In this document: one piece after another, positions 44,501-53,229 of the stretch
Layout: each line of letters starts with the position of its first letter
Position numbering within the stretch: the stretch's first letter is position 1
The notes under the pieces: model-generated
The model's input: only the letters and a program-made list of their open reading frames with translations
Database searches by the model: none
Told to the model about the DNA's origin: nothing
Assembly (NCBI GenBank): GCA_965651905.1
Contig: CBFGUG010000017.1
Location: 52,370 to 116,369 of the forward strand
From: SZUA-265 sp965651905
GTDB taxonomy: Bacteria > Myxococcota_A > Polyangia > Polyangiales > Polyangiaceae
Direction: 5' to 3'
DNA: 64,000 nucleotides
Translations under genes and position numbers: made by a program

Positions 44501-47500
44501 CTCGCTGTGGATCCGCTGAGTGAAATGACCGTCGACCAACTGATTCGACTAGCGGAGGTGACCAATCGCTTCGAGGAACTCGCTACGCAGTTCGAGTCTC
44601 TAGCGAGCGAGAAGGAAGAGGAAGATCACGAAGTTGCCAGCCAGTTGTACATGGCGTCCGCTGCCGTGGTGGAGAACAACCTCGCGAACCTCGAGCGGGC
44701 CGTCGAGCTCTACCGCAAGGTCATCAGTATCGATCCCGTGAACCTGGAAGCAGCCGAGTCGTTGCAGAAGCTGTACCAGGCGACCTCGCAGTACGAGCAA
44801 ACCTCACTGATTCTCCAACGCAAGGCGGAAATGCTCGAGGTGTTGGAAGAGCAGAAAGAAGCCTTGTACCAGGCCGCTCGCATCGAGGCAGACATCATCG
44901 AGAAGCCTGAGCGGGCCGTTGCGGTATACCGCAAAGTGCTGGAACTCGACGCAGAGGACCAACAGAGCGTCGATGCGCTGATCGATCTTTATCTCAAGGC
45001 GGAGGATTGGGCCGCGCTGCTCGAGGTGCAGGCGAAGAAGGCCGACCTGGTTCTCGACCCCGAGGAGAAGAAGGTCATCTACTATCAGATGGGCGCAGTC
45101 TACGAGGTAGAGCTGCAGAACCTCGAGCGCGCGATCGACAACTACCAGCGTGTTCTGGAGCTCGACCCGAACGACATCGAAGCGCTGGGGCGTTTGGACG
45201 CACTCTACGTCGCGTCCGAAAACTGGGGTGATCTGCTCGGAGTGCTGACTCAGGAGGCGGAGCTCACGAGCGACGTCGGGGAGGCTCTGAGTTACCAGTA
45301 TCGCATCGCCGAGTTGTACGAGAAGCGCCTCGACGATGTGCCGCGCGCCGTCGAGCTGTACCAGGAGATCCTCAGCATTCAGCCCGGGCACTCGCCCACG
45401 CTGGCTGCTCTCGAGAACATCAAGGGTGGCAGCGTGGCCCCGCTCGCTGCGGCGATGGTGCTCGAGCCCATCTACGAAGCGGCAGGTGAGTTCGAGCGGC
45501 TGCTCGGCGCTCTGGAAGTGCAGGTTGCCCATACCGAAGATCCGTACGCGAAGGTCGAGTTGCTGCAGCGCATGGCGCTGATCGCCGAGGAGACCTTGAT
45601 GGATCATGCTCGCGCGTTCGACGTGAGTGCACGTGCGGTCGTATTGGACGTTCGCAACGAAGACTCCCTCGGAGGTTTCGAACGGCTGGGAATGGCGCTT
45701 GGGCGTTGGAACGACGTCGCGCGTCTCTATGCAGACGAGCTCGGCAAGCTGGAAGACGTCGACGAGCGCATCCAGTTGGGCATGCGGGTGGCAGCGATCT
45801 ACGAAACACAACTCGAAGATCTCGACAACGCCGTACTTCACTACAACGGAGTGCTCGAACAGGAGCCCGACCACCGCGCGGCACTGGCGTCACTCGATCG
45901 CCTGTACTCGATGGCCGAGCGCTGGCCCGACCTGGTGCGCGTGCTCGAGCGCGAGGCTGAGGTGGGCGACAGCCCCGATGAAATCCTCGAGTTCAAGTTC
46001 CGACTCGGACAAGTGCGCCAGCACTACCTGGAGGACGTCGACGCGGCGATCGCTGCGTACCGCGAGGTTCTGGACGCCGCTCCCGAACACACCCAATCGC
46101 GAGCAGCGCTGGAGGCGCTGTTCGACGCCGAGGTGAAGCAGGCGGAGATCGCCGCCGTACTGGCGCCGCTGTACCAGGCGGCAGGTGAATGGGAAAACCT
46201 CAGTCAGGTTCACCGCGCACAACTCATCCACTGCGCCGACCCCGACGAGCGACTGCAGCTCTTCTACAGGATCGCCGAGGACGCCGAAGAACATCTGATG
46301 GATGTCGACGGTGCCTTCGAGGTTTACTGTCAAGCGCTACTCGAGCACCCGCTGGACTCCAAGGTTGGTGAGGAGCTGGAGCGTCTGGCTACGTACATCG
46401 ACGATGGGTGGAATCGTCTTGCCGCGCACTACGCAGACACAGTCAGTATGGAGGGCGTGGCGGCAGAGGTTCAGGCGGCCGTGGGCTGTCGATTGGCGCG
46501 GGTTTACGAGGAGGAACTCGGCGATCCCGAAAAGGCGAAGCAGTCGTATCAGTTCGTTCTCAGCGTCGTTCCTTCGGATCCGACCGCGCTCGAGAACCTG
46601 GACCGCGTGCACACCGCGTTCGAGGAATGGGCAGACCTCGCTGAGATTTTGGAGCGACGAGCTCAGGTTTCCGAGGATCAAGACGACCGTGTCGTGCTGC
46701 TGACGCGCCTCGGTGAAGTGTACGAAGAGAACCTGGCGCAACTCGACGACGCTGAGCGCGCCTACCGCCAGATCTTCGACGAGCTGGAGCCTACCAACTC
46801 GGATGCCGTGTTCGCACTGGAGCGCATTTTCGAGCAGAAGGAATCTTGGCCGGATCTGATGCGCGTGTATCAGCGCCAGCTCGATGCTGCTGAGGGTGCG
46901 GCGCGCGAAGCAGAGATTCGCGCCAAGATGGCGAGACTGTCCTGGCAGAAGCTGGGCAAGCTCGAGGAAGCGTCCGAACTGTGGCGGCGAGTTCTCGACT
47001 TGCGAGGTGATGACGTCGAGGCGCTCAACGGTCTTGCGGACCTGTACGAGCATCAGGAGCGTTGGGCCGAGCTGAGCGATTTGCTCGAACGTCAGTACGA
47101 CGTTGCGGAAACGGACGAGGATCGTGCGATGACGCTGAGTCGTCGAGCGAAGCTCTTCAGCCAGCAGCTGGGGCGAGACGACGAAGCGCTCGAGACCTGG
47201 CAGCGTGTCTTGGATATCGACTACAGCCATCCAGGCGCGCTCTTGGCGATTGCTGACATTTGGCGGCGCCGCGAAGATCATCGTGAGCTGGTGATGGCCC
47301 TTCACTCGGCCGTGGATCGGGCAGCGGGCTTGTTCGAGACAGAACAGCTGACGGCGATCTACCGAGAGCTGGGGAAGGTTTACGCCGAAGTGCTCGATCA
47401 GACCTACGAGGCGGCCGAAGCCTGGGGTCACTTGCTCGAAGTCGACCCTGGGGACTTCGAAGCGATGGAGGAACTCGAAAAGATCCATCGCACGGAGCAG

Positions 47501-50500
47501 CGCTGGGAAGACGTCGTCAAGGTCAAGATCCAGCGAGCCGCCGCTCTCGAGCAGCCAGAGGAGAAGATCCGCGAGCTGAGCGAAGTGACCGAGATTTGGC
47601 GCTCCGAGCTCGAGAACTACGACGGCGCGACGGATGCCTTCGAGAAGATCCTCGAAGTCGATCCCTTGCACGAGCAAGCGTTCGACGAACTCGAGAAGTT
47701 GCATCGAAGTAGTGCGCGTTGGGAGTCACTCATCGAGATCTATCTTGCGCGGCTCGACGTCATGGAAGAGCAGGCGACCCGAAGCGACTTGTGGCGGCGC
47801 ATGGGCCGCGTGTTCGAGGAGCGACTGGACGACAACGAGCAGGCGTTCGTTGCGCTCGATCAGGCTTTCAAGGAAGACTTCCACGACGACGCTACCTTCG
47901 AGTACCTCACGAAGCTGGTGCAAGCGACGAACCGCTGGAAGGAGTTGATCCGCGACACGCAGGAACTACTCGAGCAGCAGACAGCCGACGCCGACTTCAT
48001 CAAGCTCTGCTTGCGTCTGGGCAAGTGGTATGGCGAGGAGCTGGGGCGAGGCGAGTACGCGATCGAGTACTACAACCAGGTGCTCGCGCGCGACCCTGGT
48101 AACGTTCAGGTGATTCGGCAGAAGGCGACCAATCTGCGAGTCAGTGGCGATCTGGAACAAGCTCGAGCCACGCTTGAACAGGCCGAGAGCGAGGCACTCA
48201 AGAACGACGACCGCAAGATGGTTTGTGTCGACCTCGGCGACTTGCACCGCAAGTACATGGGACAGCCCGAAAAGAGCATCGCGTATTACAAGCGCGCACT
48301 CGCCATCGATGTGCACTTGTTGCCAGCACTCGATGCCCTGGAGGGGTTGTACTCGGATCAGTCTGGTGCCGAGGGCGAATTGGTGGAGGTGCTCAAGCGT
48401 AAGGTCGAGGCTCTACACGACGCCGAAGCACTCGCCGCAACTCGACTGAAGTTGGGGCGTCTCTACGAGGTGCAACTGTCGGAGCCCGAGCGGGCTTGTG
48501 ACGTCTACGCGGCCGTGGTCAACGCAGATGCGACCAACCTCGATGCATTGCGTGGTCTCGAACGCGTCTATCGTCACCTTTCGCGTTGGAACGAGCTGGC
48601 AGACGTGCTCGAGAAGCAACTCTTGAGCGTTCAGTCGGAGCGCGAACGCGTGGAGGTGTTGCTGAAGCTCGCACAACTACAAGAAGAGCAGTTTCTCAAG
48701 GCGGAAGTGGCCGCGAAACGCTACGAGCAGGTGCTCGAGATCGACGCGCTCAACGCCCCGGCCTACGAGGGGTTGGCGCGTTCTTATCGGCGTCTGAAGC
48801 GTTGGGAGGATCTCGTCAGTTGTTACCAGCGGCACATCGACGAGGCCGCCGAGCACGACGACAAGGTACGGCTGTATGGTGAGATCGGCGCGGTCTACGC
48901 GGATGAACTTCACGAGTCCGAGCAGGCGATCTCCGCATACCAGGCGATCGTCGATCTCGACGACACCAACGTCGACGCCTTGGACGCACTCGCGAAGCTC
49001 TACGAAAAGCGCGGCGACGTTCACGACAGTATCGACTGCTTGAAGAAGGTCGCTGATCTGACCACGGATGGCGGTCAGCGCGTGGACATGTACTATCGAA
49101 TCGGTCGGGCTCAGCTCGACAGGCTCGACGATCCGATCGGGGCTCGCGAGAGTTTCGAACGAGCGTTGGATCTCGACCCCTCGCACTTGAACTCGCTTGG
49201 AGCACTCAGAGTACTGTCGACGGTCGAGGAGGATTGGGACGCGGCGTCCAAGTACCTCGAACAAGAGGTCGTCTACACCGAATCCGAACGGACCAAGGCG
49301 AAGTTGCTCGTCGAACTGGGCCGCATGCGGGCGGACAAGCTCGACGAGCCCGAAGCGGCACTCCAGGCCTATGAGCAGGCGATCGAGAATGATGCGGAGT
49401 GCGAGGAGGCTGCCGCGCCGCTGGTCGCGAGTTACGTCGAAGAAGAACGTTGGCAAGAGGCCGTGCCGCTCGCTGAGCTACTCGTGCGGCGGGGGCGTGG
49501 TGGTGATCGAGTGGAGCAACACGAGATCAACAACACGCTGGGCAAGATTCACAAGGCCTTGGGCAACGACGAGGAAGCGCTCAAGGCGTACCAAGAGGCG
49601 TTCAAGCTGGACGTCACGTCGCAGGAGAGTGTTCGGGGTATCGCGGAGGTCTCATACCGATTGAAAGACTGGCCAACCGCGCTGAGCAACTATCAGAAGG
49701 TGCTCACGGCACTGGGCGAGGACGAAGTCGTCGAGCGCACGGACGTTTACTACCGACTCGGCTGCATCAAGCGAGAGCAGGCCCAGGCGCGGCAAGCGGT
49801 CAACAACTTCGAGAAAGCACTTGCGCTCGATGACGCTCACCGCCCAACGCTCGATGCGTTGGTCGGCATCTACGAGGAGCAGCAGGACTGGCCACAGGTT
49901 GCCGAGTACAAGCGCCAGGTGCTCGATACGTTGGTCGAAGACGACTTGCGCTTCGACCTGCTGCTCGACATCGGTGCGGTGTGGAGCGACAAGGCCGAAA
50001 ACCCCCGAAAGGCGATCGACGCACTAGAGGAAGCACAGACGATTCGTCCGCGCGATCACGTGTTGTTGCACCGCTTGTTGCGTCTGTACCAGGCGACCGA
50101 GGAGTGGGAACGGATGATCGACACTTTGCTGACGATCTCCGATCTCGAGTCGGAGCCGCAGAAGAAGGCGCGCTACTTCTTCACGATCGCCCAGCTCTAT
50201 CGCGACAAGATCGAAGACTCCGATCGCGCTGTCGAGTACTTCAACGAGGCGCTCGACATGCACCCGGAGTTCTTGGAGTCTTTCGAGCGCATCAACAAGA
50301 TCCTGACCCAGTCGAAGAACTGGAAGCAGCTCGAGCGCAACTACCGCAAGATGCTCCACCGTATTGCCGGCAAGGACAAGACGGATCTCGAACACGAGCT
50401 CTGGTATCAGCTCGGGCTCGTCTTCCGTGACCGCATTCAGGATCGCGACAAGGCGATCCATGCGTTCGAAGCCGCGTCTCGCGTCTCACCCACGGACCTG

Positions 50501-51577
50501 CGGGATCGACATATCCTGTCCGAGCTGTACGAAGTGAGCGAGCAGTACGACAAGGCGATCGCTCAGCAGCGCTACGTGCTGGAAGCCGATCCGCTCAAAC
50601 TCGAGCCGTATAGAGCTCTGTATCGCTTGTTCTTGTACAAGCGCTCCTACGACGAAGCCTGGTGTGCTGCGGCGGTGATGGCGTTCTTGCGCAAGGCTGA
50701 CGCCGAGGAGCAGCGCTTCTTCGAGGACTATCGACCACAGGGTATCTTGAAGGTGCAAGGGCGTCTCAGCGGCGAGCACTGGGCGCGGTTACTGGTCCAT
50801 CCACGGACGAACCCCTACCTCTCGAGGATCCTCGAGGGAGTTGCGGGGGCGGCACTCAAGGCGAAAATCCAGCAGGTCGGCGGGAGCAAGACGCCCGATA
50901 AGGGCAGCAAACACGACCCGGCCAATTCCACGGTCACCTTTGCTCGTACCTTTGGCTGGTCGGCGCAGGTGCTCGGGATGCCGTCTCCTGACCTGTACAT
51001 CAGCAAGGACAAGGTCGGCGCAGTGGAGGCGTTGCCAACGGAGCCGCGAGCGTCGGAGGCGGGCCGAGCTGTGCTGACTGGGTTCCAACCTCATGAGATG
51101 GCGTTTATCTGCGGCAAGCATCTCGCGTCTTACCGACCAGAGTTCTACATTCGTAACTTGTTCCCTGGGCAGAGTGATCTGATGGTCATGCTGTTCGCGG
51201 GCGTGATGATCGGCGCGCCGAGCACGCCCTTGCCCTCGGAAATCGCGTCGAACGTCCGAGCGACTGCTGCCGCGCTCACGCCATTCATCGATGCACGTGC
51301 CAAAGAGCATCTACGTGAGGTAGTGAAAGCGTTCGTGCAAGAGGGCAGCAAGGCCAACATCAAACGTTGGAACGAGGCGGCGGAGCTGACGGCGTGTCGC
51401 GCTGGGTTGCTGCTGTGTGGTGATCTGGAGGTCGCCAAGAAGGTGCTCAGCGCCGAACGAACGGGCGCTGGGTTGTCGGCCGCAGACAAGATGAAAGACC
51501 TGTTGGTCTTCATGGTCAGTGAGCAGTACGCGGCGCTCCGTAGCGCGCTCGGGGTGACCATCCCCGTCGATGAGTGA
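41558..51577 (+). CDS. 3339-residue cytoplasmic TPR protein (AgmK/GltI-like)
   Basis: A single uninterrupted frame of 3339 codons from a GTG. Residues about 20-3060 are a regular array of units of about 70 residues, each with two helix-turn-helix pairs; the repeated phrases are YEKVLELDPND-like and WDELAEVLERR-like, giving roughly 43 units. The residues after about 3090 are different: FGWSAQVLGMPSPDLYISKD, HEMAFICGKHLASYRPEFYI, then a helical end. No signal peptide or membrane helix was seen, so it is probably cytoplasmic. Myxococcus AgmK/GltI is also a TPR protein of over 3000 residues in the same gene neighbourhood. The C-terminal segment recurs, as I recall, in other myxobacterial TPR proteins and vaguely resembles an inactive M48-like metallopeptidase; this is tentative. 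Confidence 0.8.
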   Translation: MGEETTVESADIQELRDAVNAAESGRPNEYVKALTALADALPPSQEKVEIYLQAGNLYTAKFRNQAEAIKAYEAVLEVEPTHPEATAFLRDSYEKRRDWEKLIALQKSEAEQLDPDARLIVYKEIAQLASDRIKRPEICIELWSVVLEADPNDADALRALSQLYERDRKYEELADVLERLVAFEDDVEEKQKILQKLGQVTGDRLKDDARAAEAYRQLLIYSPDDRRYQEQLKKRYIALGKWDELELFYAQTDRWDEFIRVLESNESRAADDDERVRMLLKVAELWMTQKGKPDRAARAYEKILATVPDHADAADRLIPIYESLNNAKGLSGAIEVKLQHVTDPEERLGLLRQLAELYMGRANDKQKAFECLLAAFELLPDDPQSQEEAESAAKAVGGWAEMIAAYEKAIDSGMAEPIGLRLRLGRILVEEVDRLDDALVQYRAVCEAEPENEVALGALEHLYKQAGRAKELLAVYKRRSELSVDPQQRRQILFEIARLYVEQLDQAELAVATYEEVLAEDPADEEALSALDLLYQKTEQWDAYAEILLRRIELAAAEETLLDLKFRLARAQEQHLDDAPSALENYREILFINQEHKGARAALEGLLKGPLSAEAATILEAIYENSSQWPELIKVLEILAKGVKDEERKVEVLCKIAVTAAAQLGDSKAAYGAQARAVKLSPGNLGLREQLESFAGMAEAWDELERLYGEVAESVADPDLARAYLVRVAAIQGQRGEIDEAAASFERMLELDPNDVEALLAMDTLFRGAERWSDLVDVYRKRIALTLDETEKETLYAEMASILEQRLGQPQKAIAAYQEVLTFAPASTVALGALDKLFAAQGSWSHLAENLESRLALAETEGEQVELMLRLARLREEHMQDASLSIETYRQVLDRDPMNQTAISALERLAETEGNELLIAEILEPLYTAQGNVQKLIGVYEIQERREQDVQRKVELLHQIANLQEDAIMDVSAAFGTYCRALAVDPLSEMTVDQLIRLAEVTNRFEELATQFESLASEKEEEDHEVASQLYMASAAVVENNLANLERAVELYRKVISIDPVNLEAAESLQKLYQATSQYEQTSLILQRKAEMLEVLEEQKEALYQAARIEADIIEKPERAVAVYRKVLELDAEDQQSVDALIDLYLKAEDWAALLEVQAKKADLVLDPEEKKVIYYQMGAVYEVELQNLERAIDNYQRVLELDPNDIEALGRLDALYVASENWGDLLGVLTQEAELTSDVGEALSYQYRIAELYEKRLDDVPRAVELYQEILSIQPGHSPTLAALENIKGGSVAPLAAAMVLEPIYEAAGEFERLLGALEVQVAHTEDPYAKVELLQRMALIAEETLMDHARAFDVSARAVVLDVRNEDSLGGFERLGMALGRWNDVARLYADELGKLEDVDERIQLGMRVAAIYETQLEDLDNAVLHYNGVLEQEPDHRAALASLDRLYSMAERWPDLVRVLEREAEVGDSPDEILEFKFRLGQVRQHYLEDVDAAIAAYREVLDAAPEHTQSRAALEALFDAEVKQAEIAAVLAPLYQAAGEWENLSQVHRAQLIHCADPDERLQLFYRIAEDAEEHLMDVDGAFEVYCQALLEHPLDSKVGEELERLATYIDDGWNRLAAHYADTVSMEGVAAEVQAAVGCRLARVYEEELGDPEKAKQSYQFVLSVVPSDPTALENLDRVHTAFEEWADLAEILERRAQVSEDQDDRVVLLTRLGEVYEENLAQLDDAERAYRQIFDELEPTNSDAVFALERIFEQKESWPDLMRVYQRQLDAAEGAAREAEIRAKMARLSWQKLGKLEEASELWRRVLDLRGDDVEALNGLADLYEHQERWAELSDLLERQYDVAETDEDRAMTLSRRAKLFSQQLGRDDEALETWQRVLDIDYSHPGALLAIADIWRRREDHRELVMALHSAVDRAAGLFETEQLTAIYRELGKVYAEVLDQTYEAAEAWGHLLEVDPGDFEAMEELEKIHRTEQRWEDVVKVKIQRAAALEQPEEKIRELSEVTEIWRSELENYDGATDAFEKILEVDPLHEQAFDELEKLHRSSARWESLIEIYLARLDVMEEQATRSDLWRRMGRVFEERLDDNEQAFVALDQAFKEDFHDDATFEYLTKLVQATNRWKELIRDTQELLEQQTADADFIKLCLRLGKWYGEELGRGEYAIEYYNQVLARDPGNVQVIRQKATNLRVSGDLEQARATLEQAESEALKNDDRKMVCVDLGDLHRKYMGQPEKSIAYYKRALAIDVHLLPALDALEGLYSDQSGAEGELVEVLKRKVEALHDAEALAATRLKLGRLYEVQLSEPERACDVYAAVVNADATNLDALRGLERVYRHLSRWNELADVLEKQLLSVQSERERVEVLLKLAQLQEEQFLKAEVAAKRYEQVLEIDALNAPAYEGLARSYRRLKRWEDLVSCYQRHIDEAAEHDDKVRLYGEIGAVYADELHESEQAISAYQAIVDLDDTNVDALDALAKLYEKRGDVHDSIDCLKKVADLTTDGGQRVDMYYRIGRAQLDRLDDPIGARESFERALDLDPSHLNSLGALRVLSTVEEDWDAASKYLEQEVVYTESERTKAKLLVELGRMRADKLDEPEAALQAYEQAIENDAECEEAAAPLVASYVEEERWQEAVPLAELLVRRGRGGDRVEQHEINNTLGKIHKALGNDEEALKAYQEAFKLDVTSQESVRGIAEVSYRLKDWPTALSNYQKVLTALGEDEVVERTDVYYRLGCIKREQAQARQAVNNFEKALALDDAHRPTLDALVGIYEEQQDWPQVAEYKRQVLDTLVEDDLRFDLLLDIGAVWSDKAENPRKAIDALEEAQTIRPRDHVLLHRLLRLYQATEEWERMIDTLLTISDLESEPQKKARYFFTIAQLYRDKIEDSDRAVEYFNEALDMHPEFLESFERINKILTQSKNWKQLERNYRKMLHRIAGKDKTDLEHELWYQLGLVFRDRIQDRDKAIHAFEAASRVSPTDLRDRHILSELYEVSEQYDKAIAQQRYVLEADPLKLEPYRALYRLFLYKRSYDEAWCAAAVMAFLRKADAEEQRFFEDYRPQGILKVQGRLSGEHWARLLVHPRTNPYLSRILEGVAGAALKAKIQQVGGSKTPDKGSKHDPANSTVTFARTFGWSAQVLGMPSPDLYISKDKVGAVEALPTEPRASEAGRAVLTGFQPHEMAFICGKHLASYRPEFYIRNLFPGQSDLMVMLFAGVMIGAPSTPLPSEIASNVRATAAALTPFIDARAKEHLREVVKAFVQEGSKANIKRWNEAAELTACRAGLLLCGDLEVAKKVLSAERTGAGLSAADKMKDLLVFMVSEQYAALRSALGVTIPVDE

Positions 51578-51844
51578 GCAGGTAGTTTCGGTCGGCGCGC
51601 TGCGACCCCGCTCGGCGGGCGCGTAGCGCGGCGAGCTGTACAATGCCCGCAGCGATCAATCGACGCCGCCCTGCTTGCCCTACCGACGGGACGTGTCGCT
51701 CCCAGTTTCGGGTCACGCGGGGCGAGTTGTACCCTGGCGGTGCCATGGATGTCGGTCAGGGCGATCGCTGGTCTTTTAGCGTGCGGGCCGCTGGCCGAGA
51801 ATTGCCACGCAACCTACGTCGGGCGCTGACGATAACGCCCCGAG
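51578..51844. other. Intergenic region before the FHA-type sigma-54 activator
   Basis: About 265 bases after the giant TPR gene. No hairpin with a T-run, no -24/-12 promoter and no convincing small gene was seen. An Arg-rich frame at 51643-51879 overlaps the next gene and is treated as non-coding. Confidence 0.4.
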
Positions 51845-53152
51845 ATGACCAGCAGAAGCAACCGAGACCAGGCTTGTAAACCGTCGACCGAGCGCGTGGA
51901 GCACTGCCCGTGGGTCGGCCCGTGGCAGGTGGAAGTGGCCGACCGCGAAGAGACGCTCACGTGTGTCGTGGCGGAGGGTGAGACGCTCTCGCTTGGCGCG
52001 TCCACGCGCGCCGACGTGCGAATTCGTGATGCGTCCGTCAGTGCCGTCCACGCGCGCTTGGCGGCCACCAAACGTGGCCTGCAAGTCGAAGATCTGGGGT
52101 CGACCAACGGGCTCTATGTTGGTGGGGCACTGGTTAGAAGCGCGCTGTTGAGCGGGCCTCACGCGAGCTTCGTGATTGGACGCACGACCATCAGCGTGCT
52201 GCCACGCTCCGAGGTGCCCGACGAGCCCGACGACGAACCCATCGCGGGCTTGATCGGTCGGAGCTATCAGATGCGGAAGCTTGCACGCCAGATCCGTCGC
52301 TACGCCACGCTGCGTGCCCCAGTGCTGCTGCAAGGTGAATCGGGCACAGGTAAGGATGTCGTCGCTCATGCGCTACACCGCTTGAGTGGACGTGAAGGGC
52401 AGATGCTAGCCTTGAACGTGGGCACGCTCAGCGAGGGCCTGGCAGACGCGGAACTGTTCGGGCATCAGCGAGGGGCGTTCACGGGCGCCATTCAAGCGAG
52501 GGAAGGGGCGTTCGTCACAGCGGACGGGGGCACTTTGTTTCTGGACGAGATTGCCGACCTGGCTGCGTCGGTGCAGGTCAAGCTGTTGCGGGTGATCGAG
52601 GATGGTGTCGTGCGTCCGCTCGGCGCTGCTAGCTCGCGAACGGTGAACGTTCGAATCGTGAGCGCGTGTTGGCGTCCGCTGATGGAACAGGTCGCGGCTG
52701 GGCAGTTTCGCGAGGATTTGTACCATCGCATCTCGACGGTTAGTCTGCAGGTCCCACCCCTGCGTAAGCGCGTTAGTGACATCCCCGCGTTGTGCGCTCA
52801 CTGGCTCAGGCGTACCGAGTCGGAGTTCGGCCCGAAAGAGTTGTCTGGAGCGGCACTGGCTCGGTTGATCCGCTATTCGTGGCCGGGCAACGTACGCGAG
52901 CTCGGCAGCGTGCTGTATCGCGCTGCGGCTTTGACGCCAGGTCGGAGCGTGATCGATCTCGAGCAGCTCGAGCAGTCGATGCCCGAGGTGGGATTGCGCA
53001 AACGCCGCGTGTTCACCGCCGCCGACGCCGAACGTTTGCTCGACGAACACGCGGGGAACGTGAGCGCGGCTGCCCGCGCGGCGCGAGTTCCCCGCACCAC
53101 ATTTCGCACCTGGCTGAAACGTTTGGGCGACGATGACCAACACGCAGCGTGA
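51845..53152 (+). CDS. FHA domain sigma-54-dependent transcriptional activator
   Basis: A 435-residue regulator. An FHA domain at about residues 45-120 has SAVHARL and EDLGSTNGLYVGG, though the usual GR is GA (LSLGASTRAD). The AAA+ domain has Walker A GESGTGKD (164-171), the sigma-54-contacting loop GAFTGA (210-215), Walker B LFLDEI (231-236) and the usual RFREDLYHR-like FREDLYHRIS. A Fis-type helix-turn-helix closes the protein (NVSAAARAARVPRTTFRTWLKR). FHA-type activators are frequent in myxobacteria and couple Ser/Thr kinase signals to sigma-54 genes. The stop overlaps the GTG upstream of the amidase gene's main start, so co-transcription with the amidase is likely. Confidence 0.92.
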   Translation: MTSRSNRDQACKPSTERVEHCPWVGPWQVEVADREETLTCVVAEGETLSLGASTRADVRIRDASVSAVHARLAATKRGLQVEDLGSTNGLYVGGALVRSALLSGPHASFVIGRTTISVLPRSEVPDEPDDEPIAGLIGRSYQMRKLARQIRRYATLRAPVLLQGESGTGKDVVAHALHRLSGREGQMLALNVGTLSEGLADAELFGHQRGAFTGAIQAREGAFVTADGGTLFLDEIADLAASVQVKLLRVIEDGVVRPLGAASSRTVNVRIVSACWRPLMEQVAAGQFREDLYHRISTVSLQVPPLRKRVSDIPALCAHWLRRTESEFGPKELSGAALARLIRYSWPGNVRELGSVLYRAAALTPGRSVIDLEQLEQSMPEVGLRKRRVFTAADAERLLDEHAGNVSAAARAARVPRTTFRTWLKRLGDDDQHAA

Positions 53153-53229
53153 TCCCCGAACCATGCGCTCCACAGGTCTTGGCTGCTGGAAACTGGCGTC
53201 GACGGCCGTTCGGGGGCAAGACTCGTCCC

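Noticed and set aside
46337..47704. A 455-codon minus-strand frame inside the giant TPR gene.
   Set aside because: It follows the repeat periodicity of the sense frame and is explained as a shadow of it.
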